Assembly (NCBI RefSeq): GCF_037974265.1
Contig: NZ_CP150233.1
Coordinates: 992,001-1,056,000 of the forward strand
Reading direction: 5' to 3'
From: Paenibacillus sp. FSL R5-0623
Lineage (GTDB): Bacteria > Bacillota > Bacilli > Paenibacillales > Paenibacillaceae
DNA length: 64,000 nt
Positions 27,591-37,168 of this stretch are shown here, piece after piece. Under the pieces are notes generated by a model, which made no database searches, was not told the DNA's origin, and worked only from the letters and a program-made list of their open reading frames with translations. Numbering within the stretch: the stretch's first letter is position 1; each line of letters opens with the position of its first letter. The translations under genes were made by a program, and so were the position numbers.

Positions 27591-27719
27591 CTTATAATTC
27601 CCCTTCTCTTATGGGTTAAGTATGGAATACAGTTTTCTTGCATTTTACCATAACGGATTCAATCCGATTTATTCAAATATTCTATAGGTAACTCAATCAT
27701 TTCTATAGATCAAAACATA

Positions 27720-28484
27720 TCAGCGATTGAGCTGTGTGGAATACAGATGATTGCGATATTCGGTTGGCGTATTGCCTTCGTATTGCTTGAACATGCGCAG
27801 GAATAGCTTGTAGTCGGAGAAGCCGCACTGTCCGGAGATTTCTTTTACACTGGCATTGGTGTTGAGCAGCAACTGTTTTGCCCGGCGAATACGTTCTGTG
27901 AGGATATAGGTTTTGAGACCAGTACCTTTCTCACGTTTCACCATTTTGGAGATATAGTCTTTGTTAAAATTAAAATTTTCCGCAATCTGACTCACCGTGA
28001 TGTTTGTATGCAGATGAATATCGACCCACTTGCAGATATGGTCCACAATCGCATTGTGCGGGCGATAATCCGCCTCTATATTCCGCTCCAGTTCTCTGAA
28101 CAACAATAACAAAGCAGCGTTGGCTTCCTCCGGTGAGAAGGATGACACATGCAGCAATTGCTTGAATAACTGATTGGCCATGGAAGGCACCTGAATGGTG
28201 GCGTGTGTCCTAAACTGGTTGAATTCTGCCGACATGGCATCATAGTGAACCCAGTAGAAGCTGACGGGGGCATCGCTGATCTGGTAGCCGTAATGGGTTC
28301 GACCGGCGCGCAGAAACAACAGATCGTTGGCACGAACGACATATTGTTCCTCTTCTTCCGCGATGTACATCACACCTTCCAGCATCAAAATGATCTCGTG
28401 AACGGGCATGCTGCGTCTCATGTGGCTCCAGTTGCCTTCGGATATGAACTTGCCGCACAGGTAATGTTCCAGTGGCTTTTGCAT
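27720..28484 (-). CDS. AraC-family regulator, probable regulator of the GH127 gene
   Basis: This 254-residue protein has an N-terminal cupin sensor (residues about 25-85, with VHEIILMLEGVMYIAEE and LLFLRAGRTHYGY) and a C-terminal AraC domain (ITVSQIAENFNFNKDYISKM, then VKEISGQCGFSDYKLFLRMFKQ). Such cupin-AraC proteins usually sense sugars. It is divergent from the GH127 gene across 182 bp, a typical regulator/target pair in polysaccharide use. Its ribosome binding site is poor. Confidence 0.9.
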   Translation of the reverse strand: MQKPLEHYLCGKFISEGNWSHMRRSMPVHEIILMLEGVMYIAEEEEQYVVRANDLLFLRAGRTHYGYQISDAPVSFYWVHYDAMSAEFNQFRTHATIQVPSMANQLFKQLLHVSSFSPEEANAALLLLFRELERNIEADYRPHNAIVDHICKWVDIHLHTNITVSQIAENFNFNKDYISKMVKREKGTGLKTYILTERIRRAKQLLLNTNASVKEISGQCGFSDYKLFLRMFKQYEGNTPTEYRNHLYSTQLNR

Positions 28485-28666
28485 AGGACGGATTTATCCA
28501 CCTTTTCTTGGATTATGAGTCTGATGTAATTGTATTTTATTTGATAGTATGGGGATATTCAAGCTCTACAGTAGATTGATGAGTATTAGTCATATGGAAC
28601 AGAACACGGATTTTGCCCCTTAAGAATGAATGGATATCTATTACATCCCGAGAAGGAGTGAGTGTA

Positions 28667-30988
28667 ATGATCGATACGAAAAAAGGATTTCTGGGACCGG
28701 AACATGTAGATCTGTTAAATGGTGTGTTCCAAACATCACAAGAGGTGGGGGAGCGTTACCTGTTATCGCTGGATATGGATCGATTCCTGGCTCCATGCTT
28801 CGAAGCACATGGGTTACCGGCCCAAAAAGAGCGTTACGCGGGTTGGGAGGCACGTACCATCAGTGGACATTCCCTCGGACATTATCTGTCTGCCCTGGCT
28901 GTGACGTATCAGGCAACCGGGAATATCACGTTAAAAGAAAGACTGGATTATGCGGTTACCGAACTGGCGAGAATCCAACAGACAACGGGCAGCGGTTATA
29001 TCGGAGGTTTATCCGAAGAACCTTTCCATATGGCTTTTCGAGCTGAAAATATTGGTGGCTTCAACATTGGGGATTACTGGGTGCCTTGGTACAGCGTACA
29101 CAAAATCTACCGCGGTCTAATTGACGCTTATAAACTAACGGGGAATCAGCAGGCACTTGAGGTGGTCACGCGATTTGCGGACTGGGCTGTAGAGGGCCTG
29201 CTGCCGATGACCGAAGAACAGATGCAGTCGATGCTTCAAAGTGAGCATGGGGGCATGAATGAAGTCTTTGCACATTTGTATGGGATCACGGGCAAAGCCT
29301 TATACCTTGAGATCGCCAATAAGTTTACCCATCAATTGATCCTGAGACCCTTGGAACACATGCAGGACGATCTTCAAGGCAAACACGCCAATACTCAGAT
29401 TCCCAAAGTGATCGGTGCAGCCGAAATCTACAATCAGGACCATACTCATGAGAGTTATCGGACAGCGGCAGAGTTTTTCTGGAACACCACGGTGCATCAT
29501 CGTTCCTACGTCTTTGGCGCGACGAGCATTTCGGAGCATTACGAAGCAAAGGGTATGGAGAGTCTTGGCATCAAAACAGGAGAGAGCTGCTGTACTCACA
29601 ACATGTTGCACCTTACCAAGCAACTCTTCGCCTGGAATCACGATAGTGCCTACATGGACTATTATGAAAACGCCATCTATAATCACATCCTCGGCACGCA
29701 GGACCCCGATACGGGGAACAAAACGTATTTTGCATCAACGCTGCAAGGCCACTACAAAATCTATGGAACTCACGACACCGCCTGGTGGTGCTGCACAGGA
29801 TCAGGCATGGAGAACCCGGGCAAATATGCCGAGGCGATCTATTTTGAGGATGAACAGGACCTGTACGTCAACCTGTATATCGCTTCCCAATTGGATTGGG
29901 CGTCACAGGGATTATCCCTGAAGCTTGAAACCGACTTTCCTTATTCGGAAAAGGTAACCCTGACGATCACCGGAGGCAACGCCTCGGCTCATCTAAGATT
30001 ACGTGTGCCCTCATGGCTGCAACAGCCAATGACGGCAACCGTCAACGGGGATACGGATAATCCGTATACACGGATGGAACCAGGCTATCTTTCCATCGAC
30101 CGTACATGGACAACGGGCGATGTCATCACAATCACACTGCCGATGTCGCTCCGCCAGTACACTTCCCGGGATGATGCCCACAAGGTGGCATTCCTGTACG
30201 GCCCAATAGTACTCGCTGGTGCACTAGGAAGCGAGGGTCTTCCCGAGGATACGATTGTGGACGAAACAGCGCTGAATCCCAAGACTGCACCTGTACCTGT
30301 GATCTGGACAGAGCAGGAGGATGTACGAGAGTGGATCAAGGTTGTGGATGCAGATACGTTAACTTTTGAACTTAGTAAGGATGTCACTTCCACGGGCGAA
30401 GCCGTGAAGCTCATTCCTTTCTATGATGTGCATCATGAATTTTATACCGTTTATTGGCCGTTTAACGATGAAGGTGATGCGCTGGAGAAAGAGTTGAACG
30501 ATATCACGATCGACAGGGTTCAGGCGGATGGTCAGCAGGATGAGATTGGACATCAACTGGATAGCAACTGCCGTGGTGAGCACCACAACGGTTCAACCAC
30601 AGATGGCCGTAAAAAGCTGCATATGTGGCGAGAGGCTTTTGGCGTCAGTGGGGCTTACTTCAGTTACCAACTGGCAGTGGATCGTGAAGCAACCAATTAT
30701 CTATGTGTGGCCTATTGGGGCGGAGATCATTCCGCGTTTAAACGGGAAGGTGCGTTATATGACAGACAATTCGCCATTACCGTGGATGGAACACTCATTG
30801 GTGAGCAGCGAATTCACATGAATAAAATTGGCGACGTGTTCTATGTGACCTATGATATTCCTGAGGCGGTTACATCAGGTAAAGACAGCGTTACGGTAAT
30901 GTTCCAGGCGAAGGGCGACAATGGCTGTGCCGGAAAAGTTGTAGAGGTACGTACCACTCGAAGTAAACCGGAATCCATCTTTTCGTAA
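28667..30988 (+). CDS. Glycoside hydrolase family 127-like protein (beta-L-arabinofuranosidase type)
   Basis: The start at 28667 has AAGGAG 8 nt upstream and gives 773 residues; the TTG at 28613 lacks such a site. An alpha-barrel catalytic domain includes KIYRGLIDAYKLTGN. The zinc-cysteine site characteristic of GH127 is visible as GESCCTHNM and WWCCTGSGMENPGKY. A beta-rich C terminus follows. No signal peptide is present, so it would act on imported oligosaccharides. It releases L-arabinofuranose or a related sugar from plant glycans; the exact linkage is unknown. Confidence 0.88.
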   Translation: MIDTKKGFLGPEHVDLLNGVFQTSQEVGERYLLSLDMDRFLAPCFEAHGLPAQKERYAGWEARTISGHSLGHYLSALAVTYQATGNITLKERLDYAVTELARIQQTTGSGYIGGLSEEPFHMAFRAENIGGFNIGDYWVPWYSVHKIYRGLIDAYKLTGNQQALEVVTRFADWAVEGLLPMTEEQMQSMLQSEHGGMNEVFAHLYGITGKALYLEIANKFTHQLILRPLEHMQDDLQGKHANTQIPKVIGAAEIYNQDHTHESYRTAAEFFWNTTVHHRSYVFGATSISEHYEAKGMESLGIKTGESCCTHNMLHLTKQLFAWNHDSAYMDYYENAIYNHILGTQDPDTGNKTYFASTLQGHYKIYGTHDTAWWCCTGSGMENPGKYAEAIYFEDEQDLYVNLYIASQLDWASQGLSLKLETDFPYSEKVTLTITGGNASAHLRLRVPSWLQQPMTATVNGDTDNPYTRMEPGYLSIDRTWTTGDVITITLPMSLRQYTSRDDAHKVAFLYGPIVLAGALGSEGLPEDTIVDETALNPKTAPVPVIWTEQEDVREWIKVVDADTLTFELSKDVTSTGEAVKLIPFYDVHHEFYTVYWPFNDEGDALEKELNDITIDRVQADGQQDEIGHQLDSNCRGEHHNGSTTDGRKKLHMWREAFGVSGAYFSYQLAVDREATNYLCVAYWGGDHSAFKREGALYDRQFAITVDGTLIGEQRIHMNKIGDVFYVTYDIPEAVTSGKDSVTVMFQAKGDNGCAGKVVEVRTTRSKPESIFS

Positions 30989-30996
30989 TAAGAGGC

Positions 30997-31467
30997 ATGC
31001 ACCAGTTTATTGTGGGTGAGCTGCACTTCTCTTTGCGGACTTTCTTTCAGAATCGGAAATGTTTCGTGTTTGTTGCCCCTTTTGATGTGTATTTTAGCGA
31101 AAATGAACAATATGACCTACCAGATCAAGTTGTACAGCCTGATCTATCGGTGGTGTGCTCCAAAGACCAGATATCCAAAAGTGGCTGTCACGGTGCACCT
31201 TCTCTAATTATCGAGGTGTTATCGCCTTCGACAGCGTTAAAGGATTTTAACGAAAAATTTAACTTGTATCAGAAATATGGTGTGACCGAATACTGGATTG
31301 TTGACCCCGGCAATCAAACCGTCCATGTGTACACGCTGGAGGATGGCAGTTACCAGACCCGTCATCTATATACAGAGCAGGAAACGATTCAATCCGTGTT
31401 GTATCCTGAACTGGAGGTTCCGCTTCAGCATTTGTTCAGGTTAAGCTCGCACGACATTAATATATAA
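30997..31467 (+). pseudogene. Uma2-family (DUF820) endonuclease-fold protein, N-terminally truncated
   Basis: The 156-residue ORF begins within the family at HQFIVGELHFSLRTFF, which in full-length Uma2 proteins (about 190 aa) follows some 40 residues with the ELIDGxxxxMSPAPS motif. The PD-(D/E)xK-like core remains (QPDLSVVC, SLIIEVLSPSTALKDF, YGVTEYWIVDP). The missing start is replaced by the end of the GH127 gene 8 bp away, and the ribosome binding site is only 1 nt from the ATG. It is probably a decayed remnant. Confidence 0.75.
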
Positions 31468-31473
31468 ACAGAT

Positions 31474-31513
31474 CAAAAGCTTGTCCCTCGATTGATGAGG
31501 GGCAAGCTTTTGT
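31474..31513 (+). terminator. Terminator after the GH127/Uma2 unit
   Basis: CAAAAGCTTGTCCCTC pairs with GAGGGGCAAGCTTTTG (one G-U pair) as a long stem around ATTGAT, with a short T-rich tail. Confidence 0.8.
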
Positions 31514-31559
31514 TGTGATATGCTTTTGGAGGAAACATCACCGTTAACGAAGTTGAACA

Positions 31560-32522
31560 TTAATTAAGATACATCTTCACCAGGTTAAGCAGCTCTTGTT
31601 CCGTGACATGGCCCTCCCACACGGAGACGGTATATCCATAGGTCTGACCTGTTTTTGCATCCTGGTCCACCCAGTTTATTCCTGAAGGAGAGCCATCAGA
31701 GTCCTTTGTAAAGATCATTTCAGTGCCCTTCACGGTAAACTTTTCTTTGATCAGATCAAGTTGATCGTCCCAGTAGGAGGTAGCTGTTCCATGTCCTACA
31801 CCGTAATTTACAGTCGTCACCGCTATTTTTTTATCCCCCTGCTTGTAAAAGCTGCGGATATGGCGGAAATCGTCAGCGAATTCAATCGGCATCATTGCAT
31901 AGTCCGCATTGGACGCCAGGGCTTTCTGGCGTAGTTTCTCTGCAATATCGGCCTCTTCTTCCGAGGTCAGGGGTTTCAAATCCGTGATCGGTGACATGAA
32001 GGCTTCGGCCCATTCAAACGTGTAATCCCCTTCGATTTTATCCAATAGCTTAATATCTGAGCTGTTAACCTTTTCACGGAGGTCTGCTGCATTTTGGAAA
32101 ATAAAAGGGGTAAAACGCATATCCAATTGATGGTCAGGGTTGTGTGATGCGACATAAATGAGCATGGCGGTTCCTTTATCCAACTTATCATAAGCCTGAT
32201 TTGCTATGCTGATCCGCTTGCGTTCTTCGTCTGAATAATTGGCTATAGCAGGAGCCTCTGATATTGATTTTTCCTGATAGACGACCTCTCCATGACTGTT
32301 CTTCAATGAATGATACTTCACTGCTGCAAAACCAGACGATACCGTCAGCAGCATGCCAGCCAGCACCAATAAACTCACTTTATATTTCACGTAGAATCTC
32401 TCTTTTGGTTTGGATTCAGATTGTAGCCTGTGCATCACGCTACTCGTCAGATCCGTCTTGAAATTCGGTGTGTTATGAAAAAGTTCTCTCAGATCCTGAT
32501 CGTTGTTGTACTCCGTTTTCAC
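31560..32522 (-). CDS. Probable membrane anti-sigma factor partner of the ECF sigma gene
   Basis: AAAGGAG directly abuts an ATG at 32531, so the in-frame GTG at 32522 (9-nt spacing) is the likely start, giving 320 residues. A cytoplasmic N terminus of about 45 residues, one membrane helix (VSLLVLAGMLLTVSSGFAAV) and a large extracytoplasmic domain match the topology of ECF anti-sigma factors. No standard zinc-type anti-sigma motif was seen. It overlaps the sigma gene by 50 bp, so the pair is translationally coupled. Confidence 0.7.
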   Translation of the reverse strand: MKTEYNNDQDLRELFHNTPNFKTDLTSSVMHRLQSESKPKERFYVKYKVSLLVLAGMLLTVSSGFAAVKYHSLKNSHGEVVYQEKSISEAPAIANYSDEERKRISIANQAYDKLDKGTAMLIYVASHNPDHQLDMRFTPFIFQNAADLREKVNSSDIKLLDKIEGDYTFEWAEAFMSPITDLKPLTSEEEADIAEKLRQKALASNADYAMMPIEFADDFRHIRSFYKQGDKKIAVTTVNYGVGHGTATSYWDDQLDLIKEKFTVKGTEMIFTKDSDGSPSGINWVDQDAKTGQTYGYTVSVWEGHVTEQELLNLVKMYLN

Positions 32523-33072
32523 GGGGATCATCTCCTTTCGCCAGTGCGTAATAGGTACGGAATTTGGCTGCGGTACGCTCATATTTTTTCCGCAGACTTG
32601 GACTGTTCCGATGAAGAATCTGACTAATCTCCTCATAGCTTTTATCCTCCACACATCTTAGAATCAACAGATTGCGTTCCTCAGCGGATAATCTCGACAT
32701 CGCCTTCAGCACATATTCATCGAAATAGTTCGCTTCAATTGCCAGATCCACATGTGCATTCTCCTGATCTTTGCGGTAGAAGAGGGGAAGGTATCTTGTT
32801 AGCTTTCGTTTGCGTATGACATCAATGCACTGGTTATAGGCGATTTTGTATAGCCAGGCTTCCAGGGACAGGTCGGGTTTAAACTTGTCAAGTGAGCGAT
32901 AGGCTTTGAGAAATACCTCTTGCCCACTGTCCTCAGCCTCTGTGCGGTGTCCCAGCATGTGATAACAGTAGCGAAAGATCGGTTTTTCATATCGTTGCAC
33001 AATGATCTCGAATTTCTCTGTCCGCCCTTTTAGCACCTCAACAACGATCTGATGTATGTATGAATAATCCAT
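32473..33072 (-). CDS. ECF-type RNA polymerase sigma factor
   Basis: The 199-residue protein has sigma region 2 (FRYCYHMLGHRTEAEDSGQEVFLKAY, residues about 33-58, then WLYKIAYNQCIDVIRKRK) and region 4 (SRLSAEERNLLILRCVEDKSYEEISQIL). It redirects RNA polymerase to a stress or envelope regulon. AAGGGGGTGA precedes the start. Its C terminus overlaps the anti-sigma-like gene. Confidence 0.93.
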   Translation of the reverse strand: MDYSYIHQIVVEVLKGRTEKFEIIVQRYEKPIFRYCYHMLGHRTEAEDSGQEVFLKAYRSLDKFKPDLSLEAWLYKIAYNQCIDVIRKRKLTRYLPLFYRKDQENAHVDLAIEANYFDEYVLKAMSRLSAEERNLLILRCVEDKSYEEISQILHRNSPSLRKKYERTAAKFRTYYALAKGDDPRENGVQQRSGSERTFS

Positions 33073-33447
33073 TGGTTTAGTTTCACCCCCTTACACTCCT
33101 TACTACGTATCACCTATCAGCGAATGTGACAGTTGAGTATAAATAGATAGATACAGCTGTATGAAAAATGACACGCCCGCCAAATTTTCACGTATTACCG
33201 GATAACTTTTCTTTTTCTCCCACCGATGGTTCCACATAAACGGATCAATTTCCAGAGGTTACAAAATCGGTTCTACGTTGTCCCTGAAAATATGAAATGG
33301 GATAAGCCCAAACCACGTATATTATGAGTATCCCAATATCCAATGTTATCCACCTGAGAGCGTTAACATCATGTACAATAAGAATAAGTTGAACAGGAAA
33401 ATTACGACATCAAGCACCAATATATAACATGAAAGGAGGTCGGATGA
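33073..33447. other. Divergent gap between the ECF sigma gene and the XpaC/vWA/TelA operon
   Basis: The 375-bp gap must hold promoters for both units. A -10-like TACAAT lies near 33375 for the rightward operon, whose AAAGGAGGT ribosome binding site is at 33432-33440. No repeat or clear ORF was found. Promoters recognised by the neighbouring ECF sigma factor would be expected here but could not be assigned by eye. Confidence 0.4.
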
Positions 33448-34185
33448 TTGAACATGATCAAGTACATAAAATTGTTGGGATTAATCCTCGGTATTGTGGC
33501 TGTGAATGTTTTGGCATTCTCACCCGGCTTTATCGGGCTGAACTTCGATGAGGGTGCATTCACAACTGCGCTATCCGTTACCCTTCTGTTCGGTAGTGCA
33601 ATGGCACTCTTATATGGGAGTTACACCTTGCTGTTCAGACAACCGGTAGTCCTGCCCGTAAAGCATATTGAAACGCATGAAGATTATGTGGAAGCCTTAT
33701 CTTTTTATAGACGCATCAAAGTGCTCGAAGAAGATATTACGCTGGGGCTGTCCCAACTTAGTCGAATGAAAAAGAAAAAAGAAACCCTCCTGAATGTGCT
33801 TCATCAACGGTTTGATCCAGGAGAACTGAGCTACAAGAAATTTGCTTCGGTCACACTGGAAGTGGAGAAGCTGTTGTACCTGAACATTCGCAGTGTGCTG
33901 AACCGGTTGAATGTATTTGATGAAGCTGACTATGCCAACATGATGAAATCCAAATCCTCCACACTTCCCCAGAAGCTTTTTCAGGAAAAAACCAAGGTAT
34001 ACAACGATTATCTGTCTTATGTGAAAAATGCATTACACACCAATGAAGAGATTTTGCTCAAGCTCGATCAGTTGTTACTGGAGATTTCACGCCTCGACAG
34101 CTTTGAAGCCGGAGATATTGAACAGATGCCTTGTATGCAGGAGATTGATCAGTTAATCAAGCACACCAAATTATACAGACAGTGA
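33448..34185 (+). CDS. XpaC-like membrane protein, first gene of a TelA operon
   Basis: The 245-residue protein starts at TTG, 7 nt after AAAGGAGGT. Two hydrophobic helices (about residues 5-27 and 38-62) are followed by a long cytoplasmic helical domain (LEEDITLGLSQLSRMKKKKETLLNVL, then repeated heptads). The arrangement and the TelA gene two positions downstream resemble the XpaC/5-bromo-4-chloroindolyl-phosphate-hydrolysis-type proteins often paired with TelA. The exact role is unknown. Confidence 0.6.
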   Translation: MNMIKYIKLLGLILGIVAVNVLAFSPGFIGLNFDEGAFTTALSVTLLFGSAMALLYGSYTLLFRQPVVLPVKHIETHEDYVEALSFYRRIKVLEEDITLGLSQLSRMKKKKETLLNVLHQRFDPGELSYKKFASVTLEVEKLLYLNIRSVLNRLNVFDEADYANMMKSKSSTLPQKLFQEKTKVYNDYLSYVKNALHTNEEILLKLDQLLLEISRLDSFEAGDIEQMPCMQEIDQLIKHTKLYRQ

Positions 34186-34197
34186 GGGGTTGCTCGT

Positions 34198-35886
34198 ATG
34201 GCCAAGAAGGGAAAGTTTTTTTTCATATCGATTGTAATGCTGGTACTTGTATTTGGTCTGGTCTATGCAGGGATTACACTGACGTCGAACTTTGGCAAGT
34301 CGACCACACAGGTGAGCACAGAGAATGCAGGTAAGGAACTGGGGAAACTGTATACGGACATTGCACCAGCAACGGCGGAACCGGTCAAAGGACAGATTGA
34401 TCTCGACCCGGTCGATGTGGCAGAATCACTGCCGGATATCTCCAAATTTGCAATTGCCGTAGAGAATACAACAAATGATTACGTCGAAATCTTCTCTTCC
34501 ACAGAGAAGTCGGGCAGCGGGGTAGACGGCTGGTTAACCGAGGTGGGTGAGGAGTTCAACAAAGCCAATATTACCGTTGGTGGCAAACAGGTGTCGGTCA
34601 AAATTCGCAACATTGCCTCCGGTACGGCTACCGATTATATCAAGTCGGGCAAGTATATGCCGGATGCATTCACACCTTCCAATGAACTGTGGGGCGAAAT
34701 GGTTGAGGCCAGTGGAGTGAAGACCGAGATGGTATCCGAGCGACTGGTCGGGAATGTTCCGGGTATTGTGATCTCCAAAGCCAAATATGATGCACTGGTT
34801 GATACGTATGGCTCCGTTAATGTAAAAACCGTAACCGAAGCCATTGCCAACAATGAACTCGCGATGGGATATACCGATCCATTTGCCAGCTCCACAGGAC
34901 TGAATTTCCTGGTGACCGCACTGAATACGTATGACAACGCCAACCCGCTTGGCGAGAAGGCTATTGAAGGGTTCGAAAAATTCCAGACGAATGTACCGTT
35001 TACAGCGTCGACAACGATTCAGATGCGGGAAGCTGCCCAATCAGGCAGACTGGATGCCTTTGTACTCGAATACCAGACGTATGTGAATACCGCTGAGCTG
35101 AAGAGTGGATACGTCTTTACACCATTTGGCGTGAGACATGACAGCCCGCTGTATGCATTGGGACAATTGCCGCAGAACAAACAGGAGATCATCCAAAAGT
35201 TTGCGGAATTCGTAACCCAGGCGAAGTACCAACAATCGGCGGAGGAGTTTGGTTTCAACGGGCTACAGGATTACAAATCCGAACTGGCTACCGTGGATGG
35301 CGGCACGTTGCTGTCTGCACAGAAAGTATGGAAAGAGAAGAAGAATGGCAGCAAACCGATTGCCGCTGTGTTCGTGACAGACGTGTCCGGAAGTATGGAC
35401 GGCGAACCGCTTAACCGACTGAAGGAGTCTTTGCGCAAAGGTCAGAAGTACCTGGGCACCGAGAACAGTATTGGCCTGGTTTCTTACTCCAGCGGGGTAA
35501 CCGTGAATCTGCCGATTGCCAAGTATGATACGAACCAGCAGTCCATGTTTGTCGGAACAGTTGATAGTCTGCAAGCTGGCGGCGGTACAGCGACCTTTGA
35601 CGGGATCGTGGTAGCAATGAAGATGCTGGAAGATTATATGGCTGCTAATCCAAACGTGAAGCCGTTGATTTTTGTCCTGAGTGATGGAGAGACCAACGAA
35701 GGTCATACCCTCAAGGATATCCGGGATCTGGTCGAGACGTACAAAGTACCAATCTATACGATTGGATACAACGCGGACATCAAGGCTTTGGAGAGCATCT
35801 CCAGCATTAACGAAGCAGCAAGCATCAATGCCGATACCGACGATGTCGTGTACAAGATCGGAAACCTGTTTAACGTCCAGATGTAA
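34198..35886 (+). CDS. Membrane-anchored substrate-binding-like domain fused to a von Willebrand A domain
   Basis: The 562-residue protein has one N-terminal membrane helix (residues 7-29), a type II periplasmic-binding-like domain (about 85-365; LGMGYTDPF-like core) and a C-terminal vWA domain (about 385-555). The MIDAS metal site is intact: DVSGSMD (Asp395, Ser397, Ser399), a GGGTATFDG threonine and LSDGETNEG. It is likely an extracytoplasmic metal-dependent adhesion or assembly protein. The neighbours XpaC-like and TelA suggest a membrane complex. Confidence 0.85.
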   Translation: MAKKGKFFFISIVMLVLVFGLVYAGITLTSNFGKSTTQVSTENAGKELGKLYTDIAPATAEPVKGQIDLDPVDVAESLPDISKFAIAVENTTNDYVEIFSSTEKSGSGVDGWLTEVGEEFNKANITVGGKQVSVKIRNIASGTATDYIKSGKYMPDAFTPSNELWGEMVEASGVKTEMVSERLVGNVPGIVISKAKYDALVDTYGSVNVKTVTEAIANNELAMGYTDPFASSTGLNFLVTALNTYDNANPLGEKAIEGFEKFQTNVPFTASTTIQMREAAQSGRLDAFVLEYQTYVNTAELKSGYVFTPFGVRHDSPLYALGQLPQNKQEIIQKFAEFVTQAKYQQSAEEFGFNGLQDYKSELATVDGGTLLSAQKVWKEKKNGSKPIAAVFVTDVSGSMDGEPLNRLKESLRKGQKYLGTENSIGLVSYSSGVTVNLPIAKYDTNQQSMFVGTVDSLQAGGGTATFDGIVVAMKMLEDYMAANPNVKPLIFVLSDGETNEGHTLKDIRDLVETYKVPIYTIGYNADIKALESISSINEAASINADTDDVVYKIGNLFNVQM

Positions 35887-35906
35887 ATTTAAAGGGGGAA
35901 ATGTAG

Positions 35907-37046
35907 ATGTCATTTTCAATGGAAATACCAAGCCAGAAGGAAATTCAGAAGGTGATTGAAGAAGAGGTGAAACCCGTGCCCGCCGAGGTCGCGGAGCTTC
36001 AACAAGTGGCCAATGCCAACGTAGAGATGATCATGACACTGGATCTCGAATCCCTGGAGAAGCGCAAAGAAATTCTGCAATCCATTGACGGTTTTGGCAT
36101 GAACACGATGAGATCCTCTTCTGAGAAAAACGCTTTGCTTCAAGTCTCCGTTGGACATCTGTCCAAGACGGGAGACGAGGGCGGTCAGGTCGCCAAAGGT
36201 TTGACCGAGCTGCATATGCAACTGAAGGATCTCGACCCAAGCGTGGTCGACTTTGCCAAGACTGGTTTCCTCGGGAAATTGTTCAATCCGCTTCGCGCTT
36301 ATTTCCTGAAATACCAGAAGGCTGACGCAGTCATCGCTGACATCGTAACCTCTTTGGATAAGGGCAGATCCACCCTCCGTAACGATAATACAACGCTGGA
36401 GATTGAACAGCAGAACCTGCGGGAACTTACCAAACGATTGCAAAAGGAAATCCAGCTTGGTGTACTCATGGATGAATCCATCGATGGCCAGATTGAAGCG
36501 GCTAAGATCCGCAATGAAGACCCCGAGAAAGTTCGTTTTATTACGGAAGAAGTATTGTTCCCGCTCCGTCAGCGGGTCATGGATCTGCAGCAGATGTTGG
36601 TTGTTAACCAGCAGGGCATCATGGCGATCGAAGTGGTGATCCGCAACAACAAGGAACTGATCCGAGGGGTAGACCGGGCAAAGAATGTAACGATCTCGGC
36701 ATTGAAGATTGCCGTTACAGTAGCGAGTGCTTTGTATAATCAGAAGATTGTATTGCAGAAGATTGAATTGCTGAACCAGACAACCAACGATCTGATCGCC
36801 GGAACATCCAAGATGCTCAAGGATCAGGGGATTGCCATTCAGAAGCAGGCGTATGAAGCCAGCATCTCCGTGGATACGATGAAACAGGCGTTTACCGATG
36901 TGTTGTCAGCACTCGATTCAATCAGTCTTTATAAGCAGGAAGCTCTGCCAAGAATGCGTGAGACGATTAACCAGTTCCGTGAACTTGCGGATACCGGCGA
37001 GCAGCAGATTCAGCGATTAGAGAAAGGGCAGAAGCTGGGGCTGTAA
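35907..37046 (+). CDS. TelA-family (toxic anion resistance) protein
   Basis: The 379-residue, almost wholly helical cytoplasmic protein has the TelA core (FLGKLFNPLRAYFLKYQKAD, LRNDNTTLEIEQQNLRELTK, ISALKIAVTVASALYNQKIV). TelA proteins are linked to tellurite and envelope-stress tolerance in Firmicutes, but their mechanism is unclear. AAAGGGGG lies 10 nt before the ATG. It is the last gene of a three-gene operon ended by a terminator. Confidence 0.92.
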   Translation: MSFSMEIPSQKEIQKVIEEEVKPVPAEVAELQQVANANVEMIMTLDLESLEKRKEILQSIDGFGMNTMRSSSEKNALLQVSVGHLSKTGDEGGQVAKGLTELHMQLKDLDPSVVDFAKTGFLGKLFNPLRAYFLKYQKADAVIADIVTSLDKGRSTLRNDNTTLEIEQQNLRELTKRLQKEIQLGVLMDESIDGQIEAAKIRNEDPEKVRFITEEVLFPLRQRVMDLQQMLVVNQQGIMAIEVVIRNNKELIRGVDRAKNVTISALKIAVTVASALYNQKIVLQKIELLNQTTNDLIAGTSKMLKDQGIAIQKQAYEASISVDTMKQAFTDVLSALDSISLYKQEALPRMRETINQFRELADTGEQQIQRLEKGQKLGL

Positions 37047-37102
37047 TCAGAAAAGAGAGAAATAAATACGCATTAAATTGTTATCTTTATTTCTATAATT
37101 AG

Positions 37103-37146
37103 AAAAAGCGACCGTTCCTCATTAAGCATGGGGAATGGGCGCTTTC
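37103..37146. terminator. Probable bidirectional terminator after telA
   Basis: AAAGCGACCGTTCC and GGAATGGGCGCTTT pair imperfectly around CTCATTAAGCATGG. It lies between convergent genes; there is an A run upstream but only a weak T tract downstream. Confidence 0.55.
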
Positions 37147-37168
37147 TGGGCTTCTATGAAGATTATTA

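Noticed and set aside
36031..36514. Minus-strand frames inside telA.
   Set aside because: The plus-strand TelA frame is family-conserved along its full length; the others have no start signals.
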